A stretch of 64,000 nucleotides of DNA, from contig CAWHMT010000003.1 in NCBI GenBank assembly GCA_963830455.1, positions 124,001-188,000 of the forward strand. Reading direction: 5' to 3'. The position numbers and the translations under genes were made by a program. The notes beneath the pieces are model-generated. The model had not been told where the DNA came from, did not search any database, and saw only the letters and a list, made by a program, of their open reading frames with translations. Positions 7,791-16,212 of this stretch are shown piece by piece. This DNA is from 20CM-2-65-7 sp963830455. Lineage in GTDB: Bacteria > Gemmatimonadota > Gemmatimonadetes > Gemmatimonadales > GWC2-71-9. How positions within the stretch are numbered: position 1 is the stretch's first letter; each line of letters opens with the position of its first letter.

Positions 7791-9292
7791 TGGCACAAGC
7801 GCAGAAGATCACACCACGCGCTAAGGACTTTAGCGAGTGGTACGGCGACGTCATCATGCAGGCGCAGCTGGCGGATTACTCACCGGTGCGCGGCTGCATG
7901 GTCATCCGGCCGCACGGCTACGCCATCTGGGAGCTGATGCAGCGCGCGCTCGACGACCTGATCAAGGCGACCGGGCACAAGAACGCGTACTTCCCGCTGT
8001 TCATCCCGATGAGCTTCCTCGCCAAGGAGGCCGAGCACGTCGAGGGGTTTGCGAAGGAAGTTGCGGTCGTCACCCACACGCGGTTGCGCGCCACGGGAAA
8101 GCAGGGCAAGGAGGCGATCGCGGTCGATCCCACCTCCGCGCTCGAGGAGCCCCTCGTGGTACGGCCGACGTCCGAGACGATCATCTACGCGATGTTCGCG
8201 AAATGGATCCAGAGCTACCGCGATCTGCCGCTGCTGCTCAATCAGTGGGCCAACGTCGTGCGCTGGGAGCTGCGCACGCGGCTGTTCCTGCGCACGACGG
8301 AGTTCCTCTGGCAGGAAGGCCACACCGCGCACGCCGACGAGGCCGGCGCCGAACGCGAGGCTCGCATGATTCTCCAGGGCGTCTATCGGAAGTTCGCCGA
8401 AGAATGGATGGCGATGCCCGTCATCACCGGCGTAAAGACCGAGAGTGAAAAATTCGCCGGCGCGCTGCGCACCTACGCGATCGAAGCGTTGATGCAGGAC
8501 AACAAGGCGCTGCAAGCGGGCACGTCCCACAACCTCGGCCAGAACTTCGCGAAGGCGTTCACCGTCCAGTACCAAACCGCCGCCGGTGGGCTCGAGTACG
8601 TCTGGAACACGTCGTGGGGGGTCACGACTCGGCTGATCGGCGGGCTGATCATGACGCACTCGGACGACAACGGCCTGGTGGCGCCGCCCAGGCTCGCGCC
8701 CGTCCAAGTCGCGATCGTTCCCATCTGGAAGACCGATGACGAGCGTAATCAGTTGTCGGTTGTCGGTAATCAGATCAAGGCGGATCTCGAAAAGGCCGGT
8801 TTGCGGGTCGAGTTCGACGTGCGTGAGAACATGAAGCCCGGCGCCAAGTACTTCGAGTGGGAAGCGCTCGGCGTGCCCGTCCGCCTCGAGATTGGCCCGC
8901 GCGACCTCGCGGCCGGACAGGCGGTGCTCGCCCGCCGCACCGGTGGCAAGGGGCCCGTCCCGCTGCAGGATCTGACGGCTGCCGTCACCAAAGCGCTCGA
9001 CGAGATCCAGGCGGGGCTGTTGCACGCCGCCCGGGAGCGGCGCGAGAAGAACTCCACCCGCGGCGTGACCAAGACGCAGTTCATCGAGTTGATGCAGCTC
9101 GCGAGCGGCGGTGGGTTCGCGTACGGCGGGTTCTGCGGCAGTCCCTCGTGCGAGGCCGAGATCAAGGAACAGACGGGGGCGACCGTGCGGGTGCTCCCCG
9201 ATCCCGAGTTCCGGAGCAAGGAGGTGCCACGCAATTGCATGTGGTGCGGAGCGCCGAGCATCGCGGAGGCCGTGTGGGCGCAGGCGTACTAG
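7790..9292 (+). CDS. proS: Prolyl-tRNA synthetase (type 3, archaeal/eukaryotic-like)
   Basis: Class II synthetase, 500 residues. It lacks the editing insertion of the long bacterial form and instead has the C-terminal zinc-domain-like extension of type-3 ProRS (GFCGSPSCEAEI ... NCMWCG) and ends in Tyr. Motif 2 region (VVRWELRTRLFLRTTEFLWQEGHTAH) and motif 3 (LIGGLIMTHSDDNGLVAPPRLAP) are clear. It charges tRNA-Pro. A heptamer array (8746-8773) adds a short loop (RNQLSVVGNQ) in the anticodon-binding domain. The start ATG overlaps the hisS stop; lysA begins inside its last codons. Confidence 0.95.
   Translation: MAQAQKITPRAKDFSEWYGDVIMQAQLADYSPVRGCMVIRPHGYAIWELMQRALDDLIKATGHKNAYFPLFIPMSFLAKEAEHVEGFAKEVAVVTHTRLRATGKQGKEAIAVDPTSALEEPLVVRPTSETIIYAMFAKWIQSYRDLPLLLNQWANVVRWELRTRLFLRTTEFLWQEGHTAHADEAGAEREARMILQGVYRKFAEEWMAMPVITGVKTESEKFAGALRTYAIEALMQDNKALQAGTSHNLGQNFAKAFTVQYQTAAGGLEYVWNTSWGVTTRLIGGLIMTHSDDNGLVAPPRLAPVQVAIVPIWKTDDERNQLSVVGNQIKADLEKAGLRVEFDVRENMKPGAKYFEWEALGVPVRLEIGPRDLAAGQAVLARRTGGKGPVPLQDLTAAVTKALDEIQAGLLHAARERREKNSTRGVTKTQFIELMQLASGGGFAYGGFCGSPSCEAEIKEQTGATVRVLPDPEFRSKEVPRNCMWCGAPSIAEAVWAQAY
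8746..8773 (+). repeat. Perfect four-unit heptamer array inside proS
   Basis: Units TAATCAG, TTGTCGG, TTGTCGG, TAATCAG, exactly 28 bases, so two different heptamers are arranged as A-B-B-A. It encodes a short loop in the anticodon-binding domain and keeps the frame. Its AT content is higher than its surroundings. Confidence 0.8.
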
Positions 9293-10527
9293 GGTTCGAT
9301 CCGGGATTGCTTCAGGCAATCGCGGATCGGATCGGCACGCCGGCATACGTCTACAGCACCAACCTGATCCGCGCGCAGTACAACGCGCTCGACGACGCGC
9401 TGCACGGCGTTAAACACCGCATTTGTTACTCCGTCAAGGCCAACGGCAACCTCGGTGTCCTCCGGGTGCTCAAGCAGCTTGGTGCCGGCGCCGATATCGT
9501 CTCGGTGGGCGAGCTGCGACGCGTGCTGTTGGCCCGGTTCGACCCCGACGGGATCGTGTTCTCCGGGGTGGGGAAGACGGCGGCCGAAATCGCGGAGGCG
9601 ATTCGCGCCGGCGTCGGCTTCATCAATATCGAATCGACCAGCGAGCTGGATGCGCTCACCACGGTCGCGCACGATCTCAAAATCCCGGCCCGGCTGGGGA
9701 TTCGGGTCAATCCCGACGTCGCGATCGATTCGCATCTGTATATGAAGACCGGCGAGAAGACGGCCAAGTTCGGCATTCCATTCGATGAAGTCGTGACGGT
9801 CGCCCGGCGCATCGCCGCCGAGCCCCGCCTCGTGCTGCGCGGCCTGGCGATGCACATCGGCTCGCAGATCACCGATGTCGCACCGTACCATCGCGGCACG
9901 ATCAAGCTGATCGAGCTCGTGACCGCGATCCGTGCCTCCGGGATCAATACGCTCGAAGCGCTCGACGTCGGCGGCGGGTTGGGGGTGCGCTATCACAATG
10001 AGAAGGCGCCGAGTCCCAAGGCGTTCGCCGACGCGGTCGTGCCCGCCGTGCGCGCCGCCGGACTCGGACTGCTGTGCGAGCCGGGCCGCTACCTGGTGGC
10101 CAACGCCGGCGTGCTGCTGACGCGCGTGCTCTACCGCAAACACGCGGGCGGCAAGGAATACGTCATCGTCGATGCCGGAATGTCCGACTTTGTCCGCCCC
10201 AGCCATTACAATGCCCACCATGAGATCATGCCGCTGCGTGACGGCACGCGTCCCGAGGAAACCGTGAATGTCGTCGGGCCGATCTGCGAGACGGGCGATT
10301 TTCTGGCGCTCGATCGCAAGATGGTGGCGGTCGGTCCGGGTGAAGTGCTGGCCGTGCTCGGCGCCGGTGCCTACGGCTTCGTGATGAGCTCCACCTATAA
10401 TCAGCGGCCGCGGGCTCCCGAGGTGGTTGTCGACGGCGATCGCTACTATGTCGCGCGCCAGCGCGAGACACTCGACGATCTCGTGCGCGGCGAGACCGCC
10501 GAGCCCACGACCTGGTACAAAGCGTGA
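9274..10527 (+). CDS. lysA: Diaminopimelate decarboxylase
   Basis: PLP enzyme (alanine-racemase fold) that converts meso-diaminopimelate to lysine, 417 residues. K55 in CYSVKANGN is the Schiff-base lysine; the DVGGGLGVRYHNE stretch and the C-terminal GPICETGDFLALDR cysteine motif are present. I chose the GTG at 9274, inside the last 19 bases of proS, because it gives the usual length and the upstream open frame is only an alternate frame of proS. The stop overlaps the guaA GTG (GTGA). Confidence 0.94.
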   Translation: MGAGVLGFDPGLLQAIADRIGTPAYVYSTNLIRAQYNALDDALHGVKHRICYSVKANGNLGVLRVLKQLGAGADIVSVGELRRVLLARFDPDGIVFSGVGKTAAEIAEAIRAGVGFINIESTSELDALTTVAHDLKIPARLGIRVNPDVAIDSHLYMKTGEKTAKFGIPFDEVVTVARRIAAEPRLVLRGLAMHIGSQITDVAPYHRGTIKLIELVTAIRASGINTLEALDVGGGLGVRYHNEKAPSPKAFADAVVPAVRAAGLGLLCEPGRYLVANAGVLLTRVLYRKHAGGKEYVIVDAGMSDFVRPSHYNAHHEIMPLRDGTRPEETVNVVGPICETGDFLALDRKMVAVGPGEVLAVLGAGAYGFVMSSTYNQRPRAPEVVVDGDRYYVARQRETLDDLVRGETAEPTTWYKA

Positions 10528-12077
10528 ACCGTATTCTCATTCTCGACTACGGCTCACAGTTCACGCAGCTCATCGCGCGGCGCATCCGCGAGGCCAGCGT
10601 GTACTGCGAGATCCATCCGGCCGTGCGCGGCACCGATCCGGATTTCATCCGCTCGTTCGACCCGCGGGGCATCATCCTCTCCGGCGGTCCCAGCTCGGTC
10701 TTCGACCCCGGCGCGCCGACGGCCGATCCACGCATTCTGGACCTCGGACCTCCCGTTTTGGGCATCTGCTACGGCATGCAGCTCGTCGCGACGCTGGCCG
10801 GCGGCAGGTCCGTGCCGTCACCGGAGCGCGAGTATGGTCGAGCGGAGATTACGATTCGCGAGAACACCGGACTGTTTGCGGGATTCGAGCCGAACGCCAC
10901 GACGACGGTCTGGGCCAGCCATGGTGACCGGATCGACGAACCACCGCCACAGTTCCGCGTCACCGCGACCAGCGCCAATGCGCCCGTCGCTGCGATGCAG
11001 CACGCCTCGAAGCCGATCTTCGGCGTCCTGTTCCATCCCGAGGTCGCCCACACCCCCCGCGGCGGGGAGATCCTCAACAATTTCCTGTTCGCGATTTGCG
11101 GTTGCCGGCCCGACTGGACGCCGGGGCATTTCATCGATCAGGAGATCGCGAAGATCCGGACGCTGGTCGGGGCGAGCGGGCAGGCGATCTGCGGCTTGTC
11201 GGGCGGCGTCGATTCGTCGGTGGCCGCGGCCCTCGTGCACCGCGCGATCGGCGAGCGGTTGACGTGCGTGTTCGTCGATCACGGCTTGCTCCGCACGGGC
11301 GAGCGGGAACAGGTGGAGCGCACGTTCCGCGCGCATCTGGGCATCGACCTGCGCGTCGTGGATGCGACGCACCGCTTCCTCAAAGAGCTGAAAGACATCG
11401 AGGACCCCGAAGAGAAGCGCCGGCGCATCGGCCACACCTTCATCGATGTGTTCGAGGACGCCGCCCGCCACGTAGCCGGCAACGTCGGATTTCTCGTGCA
11501 GGGGACGCTGTATCCCGACGTCATCGAATCGACGTCGCCGAAAGGGGGCCCCTCAGCGACGATCAAGACGCATCACAACGTCGGCGGATTGCGGCCCGAT
11601 CTGCCGTGGAAGCTGATCGAGCCGCTGCGCGAGCTGTTCAAGGACGAGGTCCGTCAGGTAGGACGCGAGCTGGGACTGCCGGAAGAGATCATCGGCCGGC
11701 ATCCATTTCCGGGGCCAGGCCTGGCGATCCGCGTCCTGGGACCGGTCAGCGAGTCGCGACTCGAGCTGTTGCGGCGCGTCGATGCGATTTACCTGGACGA
11801 GATCCGGGTGGCGGGACTCTACGATCAGATTTGGCAGGCGTTTGCGGTGCTGCTGCCGATCAAGTCCGTCGGCGTCATGGGTGACGGGCGCACCTACGAT
11901 TACGTGGTGGCGTTGCGAGCCGTGACCAGTCGCGACGGGATGACGGCGGACTGGTTTCCGTTCCCGCCCGAGGTGCTGGGGCGGATTTCGAATCGAATCA
12001 TCAATGAAGTAAAGGGTGTGAATCGCGTGACGTACGACGTGAGCTCAAAGCCGCCGGCCACGATCGAGTGGGAGTAA
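10524..12077 (+). CDS. guaA: GMP synthase (glutamine-hydrolysing)
   Basis: 517 residues in the standard two-domain form. The N-terminal glutamine amidotransferase has nucleophile C82 in LGICYGMQL and a downstream HPEV; the ATP pyrophosphatase domain has GLSGGVDSS, and the C-terminal dimerisation domain ends in PPATIEWE. It aminates XMP to GMP. GTG start overlaps the lysA stop. The purine operon itself lies 15 kb away on the other strand, so guaA is uncoupled from it here. Confidence 0.97.
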   Translation: MNRILILDYGSQFTQLIARRIREASVYCEIHPAVRGTDPDFIRSFDPRGIILSGGPSSVFDPGAPTADPRILDLGPPVLGICYGMQLVATLAGGRSVPSPEREYGRAEITIRENTGLFAGFEPNATTTVWASHGDRIDEPPPQFRVTATSANAPVAAMQHASKPIFGVLFHPEVAHTPRGGEILNNFLFAICGCRPDWTPGHFIDQEIAKIRTLVGASGQAICGLSGGVDSSVAAALVHRAIGERLTCVFVDHGLLRTGEREQVERTFRAHLGIDLRVVDATHRFLKELKDIEDPEEKRRRIGHTFIDVFEDAARHVAGNVGFLVQGTLYPDVIESTSPKGGPSATIKTHHNVGGLRPDLPWKLIEPLRELFKDEVRQVGRELGLPEEIIGRHPFPGPGLAIRVLGPVSESRLELLRRVDAIYLDEIRVAGLYDQIWQAFAVLLPIKSVGVMGDGRTYDYVVALRAVTSRDGMTADWFPFPPEVLGRISNRIINEVKGVNRVTYDVSSKPPATIEWE

Positions 12078-13627
12078 CGACCCGCCAGGCTGTTCTGACT
12101 GCCGCGCTTGCAGCCGCCGCTGTCGCGCTCCCATCAATCCGCAACAATTTCGTCGCCGACGACCACTGGGTGGTCGCGAACCGCCAGGTGCTCGAGCACC
12201 CGCCATCCCTCACCGCCGTCCTCAAGGAGCCGTACTGGCCCGCCTCATTCGGCGGTGTCATGTGGCGACCCGTGGTGATCTCGTCGTTCGCCGCGGATTA
12301 TCAAATCTCGAACAGCCCGCACTGGTTTCACGCCATCAATGTCCTGTGGGCGGTGGTCGCCGCCGCGTTGTTCGCGCTCCTGGCCTGCGACCTTGCCGGC
12401 CCCGGCGTGGGTGTGATTGCGGGTCTGCTCTTCGCCGTGCATCCTCTCCACGTAGAGGCCGTTGCGAACGTCGTGGGTCGGGCCGAGCTGATGGCAGCGG
12501 CGGGGTACGCGGCAGCGCTGCTCTGCGCTATCCGTGCCGAACGGCGGCGTGGGTATCTACTCGGGGTTGCACTGGGCGCCGCATTGGCGATCGGGTCGAA
12601 AGAGATCGCCGTGACGTTGCCGGCAGCGGTGTTCCTCGTCTATGCCGCTCGGGGGGGGGGCTCTGGTTTCCGCACCGCGGTGCGGCCGGTGGTCGCTGCC
12701 ACGCTTCCCATCGTCGTGTACTTCGTCGTGCACGGTTTCGTCGGCATTCGCACGTTCTACGGGGGTGGACTCGCCGTCGGACTCGAGCACCTGACCCTCT
12801 TCGAGAGAACGTGGGCGATGGTGCCGCTGTCGTTGCAGTGGTGGCGGCTCTTCCTGTTCCCGGCGCATCTCTCCGCGGACTATTCGCCTGGTGAGCTCAC
12901 GGTATCGACCGGGCTGACGCTGTGGCACCTGCTCGGCGTCCTGGTCTGGGCCGGCGTGCTCGTGCTCGCCTGGCGCACGCGACGGGCGATGCCGTGCCTC
13001 GCGATCGGGCTCGCGTGGATGGTGATAACGATTTCGCCGGTCGCCAATATCCTGATGCCGAGCGAGTTCTTGATCGCCGAGCGCACACTATACCTGCCGT
13101 CCTTCGGCATTGCGCTCGCGCTCGGCTGTGCCGCGATGGCCATTCGGTCACCTCGGCTACGGGCGGGCGTGGTGGGGCTCGCCGTGGTCGCCGGAGCAGC
13201 CCGGAGCATTGTCCGGATCCCTGCCTGGCATGACGATGAGACTCATTTCCAGGCGCTCACGCGCGAGGCGCCGCGCTCCTACCGGACGCTCTGGCTCGTG
13301 GGAAGGGACGAGTTCGTGGCAGGTCGCCCGGGGAGTGGGGAGCGCTTGCTGCGGCAAGCCATCGCGTTCGCGCCGAATCTCACCGGCCCGCGGGTTGAGC
13401 TGGCACGGTTCTACCTCCAGGCCAAGCTGTGGCAGCCCGCCATTGTGGAGTTTCGGACCGCCATTGCCATCGATAGTACGCTTGCGCCCGCGTGGGAGGG
13501 GTTGCGGCAAGCTCTGGTCGTGACGGGAGACACGGTTGGAGCGGCTGCGGTGACACAGCAAATGCGTGCGCGATTCCCTCTACCGGGGGACACGAGCGAG
13601 GTTAGAATCCCTGCCGCACCCCCTTAG
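12068..13627 (+). CDS. TMTC-like polytopic membrane protein with C-terminal TPR
   Basis: 519 residues, GTG start overlapping the end of guaA. About ten membrane segments are followed by a soluble TPR-like tail from about residue 410. Two features point to the TMTC / GT-C glycosyltransferase superfamily: an acidic pair D31-D32 in the first external loop (NNFVADDHW) and the AVHPLHVEAVANVVGRAELM segment near residues 124-143, which closely matches the TMTC signature. Known members transfer mannose from a lipid carrier to protein. The bacterial substrate is unknown; protein or surface glycosylation is inference. A run of ten G (12651-12660) lies in the coding sequence. Confidence 0.72.
   Translation: MGVTTRQAVLTAALAAAAVALPSIRNNFVADDHWVVANRQVLEHPPSLTAVLKEPYWPASFGGVMWRPVVISSFAADYQISNSPHWFHAINVLWAVVAAALFALLACDLAGPGVGVIAGLLFAVHPLHVEAVANVVGRAELMAAAGYAAALLCAIRAERRRGYLLGVALGAALAIGSKEIAVTLPAAVFLVYAARGGGSGFRTAVRPVVAATLPIVVYFVVHGFVGIRTFYGGGLAVGLEHLTLFERTWAMVPLSLQWWRLFLFPAHLSADYSPGELTVSTGLTLWHLLGVLVWAGVLVLAWRTRRAMPCLAIGLAWMVITISPVANILMPSEFLIAERTLYLPSFGIALALGCAAMAIRSPRLRAGVVGLAVVAGAARSIVRIPAWHDDETHFQALTREAPRSYRTLWLVGRDEFVAGRPGSGERLLRQAIAFAPNLTGPRVELARFYLQAKLWQPAIVEFRTAIAIDSTLAPAWEGLRQALVVTGDTVGAAAVTQQMRARFPLPGDTSEVRIPAAPP
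12651..12660 (+). repeat. G10 homopolymer in the TMTC-like gene
   Basis: Ten consecutive G encode part of an Arg-Gly-Gly-Gly-Ser linker near residue 195, between two membrane segments. The gene is in frame with ten G; a change of one would truncate it. Confidence 0.85.
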
Positions 13628-13651
13628 ACGTCAGGACGGAAGGGAGTCAGT

Positions 13652-14020
13652 ATGAACCGCCAGGGCTTCACGCTCATCGAACTGCTCATCGTGGTCGTGA
13701 TCATCGGCGTCTTGGCCTCGATCGCGATCCCGAAGTTTGCTAATACGAAAGAAAAGGCCTACCTCACCCAGATGAAGTCCGATCTGCGCAACCTCGTCAC
13801 GGCCGAGGAGTCCTATTTTGCGGATTCGATCAAGTACACGACCAATCTCGGCACAATGTACCGCACCAGCACCGGCGTTACGGGTCCCACGATCGCGCTG
13901 ACCGGCGACGGATGGACCGCCACCGTGGGGCACACGACGACCGTCCGCACGTGCGCCGTCTTCGCGGGATCGACAGCGCTGGCGCCCGCCGCAAAGGAGG
14001 GCGAGCCCCGCTGTACCTAG
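13652..14020 (+). CDS. Type IV pilin-like protein (prepilin)
   Basis: 122 residues with a short basic leader (MNRQG) and a class III prepilin cleavage site G|FTLIELLIVVVIIG, including the conserved Glu at mature position 5. The hydrophobic N-terminal helix is followed by a small globular domain with two cysteines (TCAVF, PRCT) that may form the C-terminal disulfide loop. Such proteins are processed by PilD and assembled into pili, or act as pseudopilins of type II secretion. No other pilus gene is nearby. A GAAGGGAG ribosome-binding site precedes the ATG. It converges on the EIIA-like gene and overlaps its end by 4 bases. Confidence 0.88.
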   Translation: MNRQGFTLIELLIVVVIIGVLASIAIPKFANTKEKAYLTQMKSDLRNLVTAEESYFADSIKYTTNLGTMYRTSTGVTGPTIALTGDGWTATVGHTTTVRTCAVFAGSTALAPAAKEGEPRCT

Positions 14021-14469
14021 ATGTTCTTCTCTTCGAGGAGCGTTAGGAACTCGGCTGGGGTGGTCAGCTTGGAGAGCCTCGGCGGCACGTCCCCCTCCTT
14101 GGCGAACTGCGCAATCTTCCCCAAGACCGGCAAGTACTGGTTGGATACTTCCAGCGGCGGCGCGACGATCAGGAAGAAGTAATTCACCGGCTGATCGTCG
14201 ATGGCCTTGAAATCGATCCCGTTGAGGCTCCGCCCAAACGCGCACCGCAGCCGCGTGACTACGAGCGAGCGGCAGTGTGGGATCGCGATCCGCTGGCCGA
14301 TCCCGGTCGACCCCAGGGTCTCCCGCCGCTTGAGCATTTTGAACAGCATTCCATGCGCCTTCTCATCCAGCTTCAATAGCGACACCAGCTCCTTGAGCAC
14401 GTGATCCTTCGTAGTGCTCTCGAGCTCGAGCTGGACAGCGTCATCGGAAAAGAACTCGCGCAGGCGCAT
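14017..14469 (-). CDS. PTS EIIA (PtsN-type) domain protein
   Basis: 150 residues, a single EIIA-fructose/Ntr-type domain. The phosphorylatable histidine is in IGQRIAIPHCRS (His65), preceded by the TGIG turn typical of PtsN. The TLGSTGIG and LNYFFLIVAPP-like (VNYFFLIVAPP) segments also match. In the nitrogen-PTS this domain is a regulatory phosphocarrier rather than a sugar transporter part. No EI, HPr or EIIBC gene lies in the window, but a second similar gene occurs at 51169. The longer open frame running to 15432 on this strand is the shadow of dusB; the start is the ATG at 14469. Confidence 0.85.
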   Translation of the reverse strand: MRLREFFSDDAVQLELESTTKDHVLKELVSLLKLDEKAHGMLFKMLKRRETLGSTGIGQRIAIPHCRSLVVTRLRCAFGRSLNGIDFKAIDDQPVNYFFLIVAPPLEVSNQYLPVLGKIAQFAKEGDVPPRLSKLTTPAEFLTLLEEKNI

Positions 14470-14489
14470 TCGCGCGCCAAAGGTAAATG

Positions 14490-14519
14490 TTGGTTGCTCG
14501 GTGCGCAACGCGCTATTAC
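14490..14519 (+). promoter_or_regulatory. Possible sigma-70-like promoter of dusB
   Basis: TTGGTT (14490-14495) and TATTAC (14514-14519) are 18 bases apart in the 60-base gap between the divergent EIIA-like gene and dusB. Transcription would start only a few bases before the dusB ATG. Judged by eye only. Confidence 0.3.
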
Positions 14520-14529
14520 GTTCCAGCGC

Positions 14530-15516
14530 ATGAACTTCCCGTATTCCGTCGCGCATGACGTCCCGCTGTTCCTGGCGCCCATGGCTGGCGTGTCGGAGTC
14601 GCCGTTCCGGCAGCTTTGCCGCCGCTTTGGCGCGGATGTCGTCGTCTCGGAGTTCATCTCCTCCGTGGGCATCTCGCTCGGTATCGAGCGCGTGCTGGCG
14701 GAGATGCGGTTCGAGCCGGTCGAACGCCCCATCGGGATTCAGATCTACGGCGCCGACGCGGGAATCATGGCCAAGGCCGCCGGGATGGTCACGGAGCTGT
14801 TCGAGCCCGACTTCGTGGACATCAATTTCGGCTGCCCCGTGAAGAAAGTCGTGCGCAATAACGGGGGATCCGGCTGCCTCAAGGATATGGGGCTGGTGCA
14901 CGGGATCATCCGCGCGGTGAGGGAGGCGACACACCTGCCGGTGACCGTGAAGATCCGCAGCGGCTGGGACGAAGCGCAGCGTGACCCCGTGGACATCGCG
15001 TTGCGCTGCCAGGAGGCCGGTGCGCAGGCGCTCACGCTCCATCCGCGCACGCGAACGCAGATGTATCAAGGGAGCGCCGACTGGGACGAAATCGCCCGCG
15101 TGGTAGCCGCGCTGGCGATTCCGGTAATCGGCAATGGGGATATCCGCACGCCCGAAGACGTCGTGGCGATGCGCAACCACACGCGCTGCACCGGCATCAT
15201 GATCGCGCGCGGGTCGTTCGGGAACCCGTGGCTCTTCGCCCAGGCGCGCGACCTGCTCGAGGGGCGCCTCAAGCGGCCAGATCCCACGCCCGAGGAGCGT
15301 TTCGCCACCGCGCTCGAGCACGCGCGCCTGGCGCTGCGGCTCCAAGGCGACACCCGCAAGACGGCGCTCGAGTTCCGCAAGCACTTCGGGTGGTACACGA
15401 AGGGGCTGCGGGACGGATCCGAGCTGCGGCAACGTCTCTTCGCCATTGAGTCAATGGCGGAGGCGGAAGCGATTTTCAGCGACTATCTGTTCGGATCTGT
15501 GCGATCTGCGGCATGA
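14530..15516 (+). CDS. dusB: tRNA-dihydrouridine synthase
   Basis: FMN-dependent enzyme that reduces specific uridines in tRNA to dihydrouridine, 328 residues from ATG 14530. The TIM-barrel signature is clear: LAPMAGVSESPFR near the N-terminus, VDINFGCPVKKV with the catalytic cysteine, TVKIRSGWD, LTLHPRTRTQMY and IGNGDIRTPED. DusB is the best subgroup guess from the NFGCPVKKV wording. The stop overlaps the larB ATG (ATGA). The in-frame codons upstream of 14530 run into the divergent EIIA-like gene and were rejected. Confidence 0.92.
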   Translation: MNFPYSVAHDVPLFLAPMAGVSESPFRQLCRRFGADVVVSEFISSVGISLGIERVLAEMRFEPVERPIGIQIYGADAGIMAKAAGMVTELFEPDFVDINFGCPVKKVVRNNGGSGCLKDMGLVHGIIRAVREATHLPVTVKIRSGWDEAQRDPVDIALRCQEAGAQALTLHPRTRTQMYQGSADWDEIARVVAALAIPVIGNGDIRTPEDVVAMRNHTRCTGIMIARGSFGNPWLFAQARDLLEGRLKRPDPTPEERFATALEHARLALRLQGDTRKTALEFRKHFGWYTKGLRDGSELRQRLFAIESMAEAEAIFSDYLFGSVRSAA

Positions 15517-16178
15517 AGTTCGAGCGGCTGCCGTTCGCGACGATCGATCACCTCCGGCCCATCACCCAGGGGCATCAGGAGGTGGTTTTTTCTCCGGGCA
15601 AGACCGTCGGCCAGGTCGTCGCGATCGCCGAACGGCTCGAGGCCGCCGGCGGCAGCTTTCTCGCGACGCGCGTCGATGCCGCGCAGGCCGCCGCCCTGGC
15701 AGCGCGGTTTCCCCGCGCCGAATTGAACGAGATCGGACGGATCGTATACCTGCCGCCCGATCCCGAGCCGGCGCCCACAGGGCGGGGAACGGTACTCGTC
15801 TGTACCGCCGGCACGAGCGATCTCGCCGTCGCCGAGGAAGCAGCGGTCAGCGCCCGCGCATTCAAGAACCGCGTGGAGCGTCTCACCGACGTCGGCGTCG
15901 CGGGAATTCACCGGCTGCTCACCCAGACCGATGTCTTGCGCGCCGCGAGCGTCATCATCGTGGTCGCCGGCATGGAAGGCGCGCTGCCGAGCGTGGTGGG
16001 TGGGCTGGTGAAAGTGCCGGTCATCGCCGTCCCCACGAGCGTCGGGTACGGCGCCTCCTTCGGCGGGCTGGCTGCCCTGCTCGCCATGCTCAACTCCTGC
16101 GCCTCTGGCGTCACCGTCGTCAACATCGACAACGGGTTCGGCGCCGCCGCGGCCGCGAGCCGCATCAATCATTCGTAA
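15513..16178 (+). CDS. larB: Pyridinium-3,5-biscarboxylic acid mononucleotide synthase LarB
   Basis: 221 residues of the LarB/PurE-like family. The N-terminal segment contains EVVFSPGKT, and the C-terminal PurE-like half has VCTAGTSDLAVAEEAA, VAGMEGALPSVVGGLVKVPVIAVPTSVGYG and NIDNGFGAA. LarB carboxylates and hydrolyses nicotinic acid adenine dinucleotide in the first step towards the nickel-pincer nucleotide cofactor of lactate racemase. larC, larE and larA are not in the window, so its pathway must be completed elsewhere or the product used differently. It overlaps dusB by 4 bases. Confidence 0.9.
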   Translation: MKFERLPFATIDHLRPITQGHQEVVFSPGKTVGQVVAIAERLEAAGGSFLATRVDAAQAAALAARFPRAELNEIGRIVYLPPDPEPAPTGRGTVLVCTAGTSDLAVAEEAAVSARAFKNRVERLTDVGVAGIHRLLTQTDVLRAASVIIVVAGMEGALPSVVGGLVKVPVIAVPTSVGYGASFGGLAALLAMLNSCASGVTVVNIDNGFGAAAAASRINHS

Positions 16179-16212
16179 GCGCGCGCACGCGCGGCGCTGG
16201 GTCGCGCTGGCG

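Noticed and set aside
7880..9346. A 488-codon minus-strand frame opposite proS
   Set aside because: Antisense to strongly conserved ProRS motifs; no domain similarity and no plausible start context.
13652..14020. A type IV pilus gene cluster
   Set aside because: Only one prepilin-like gene is present; no pilB, pilC, pilD or pilQ genes lie nearby.
14470..15432. N-terminal extension of the EIIA-like gene at 14017 into a 471-residue protein
   Set aside because: The extension runs antisense through dusB, and the EIIA domain has a natural ATG at 14469.
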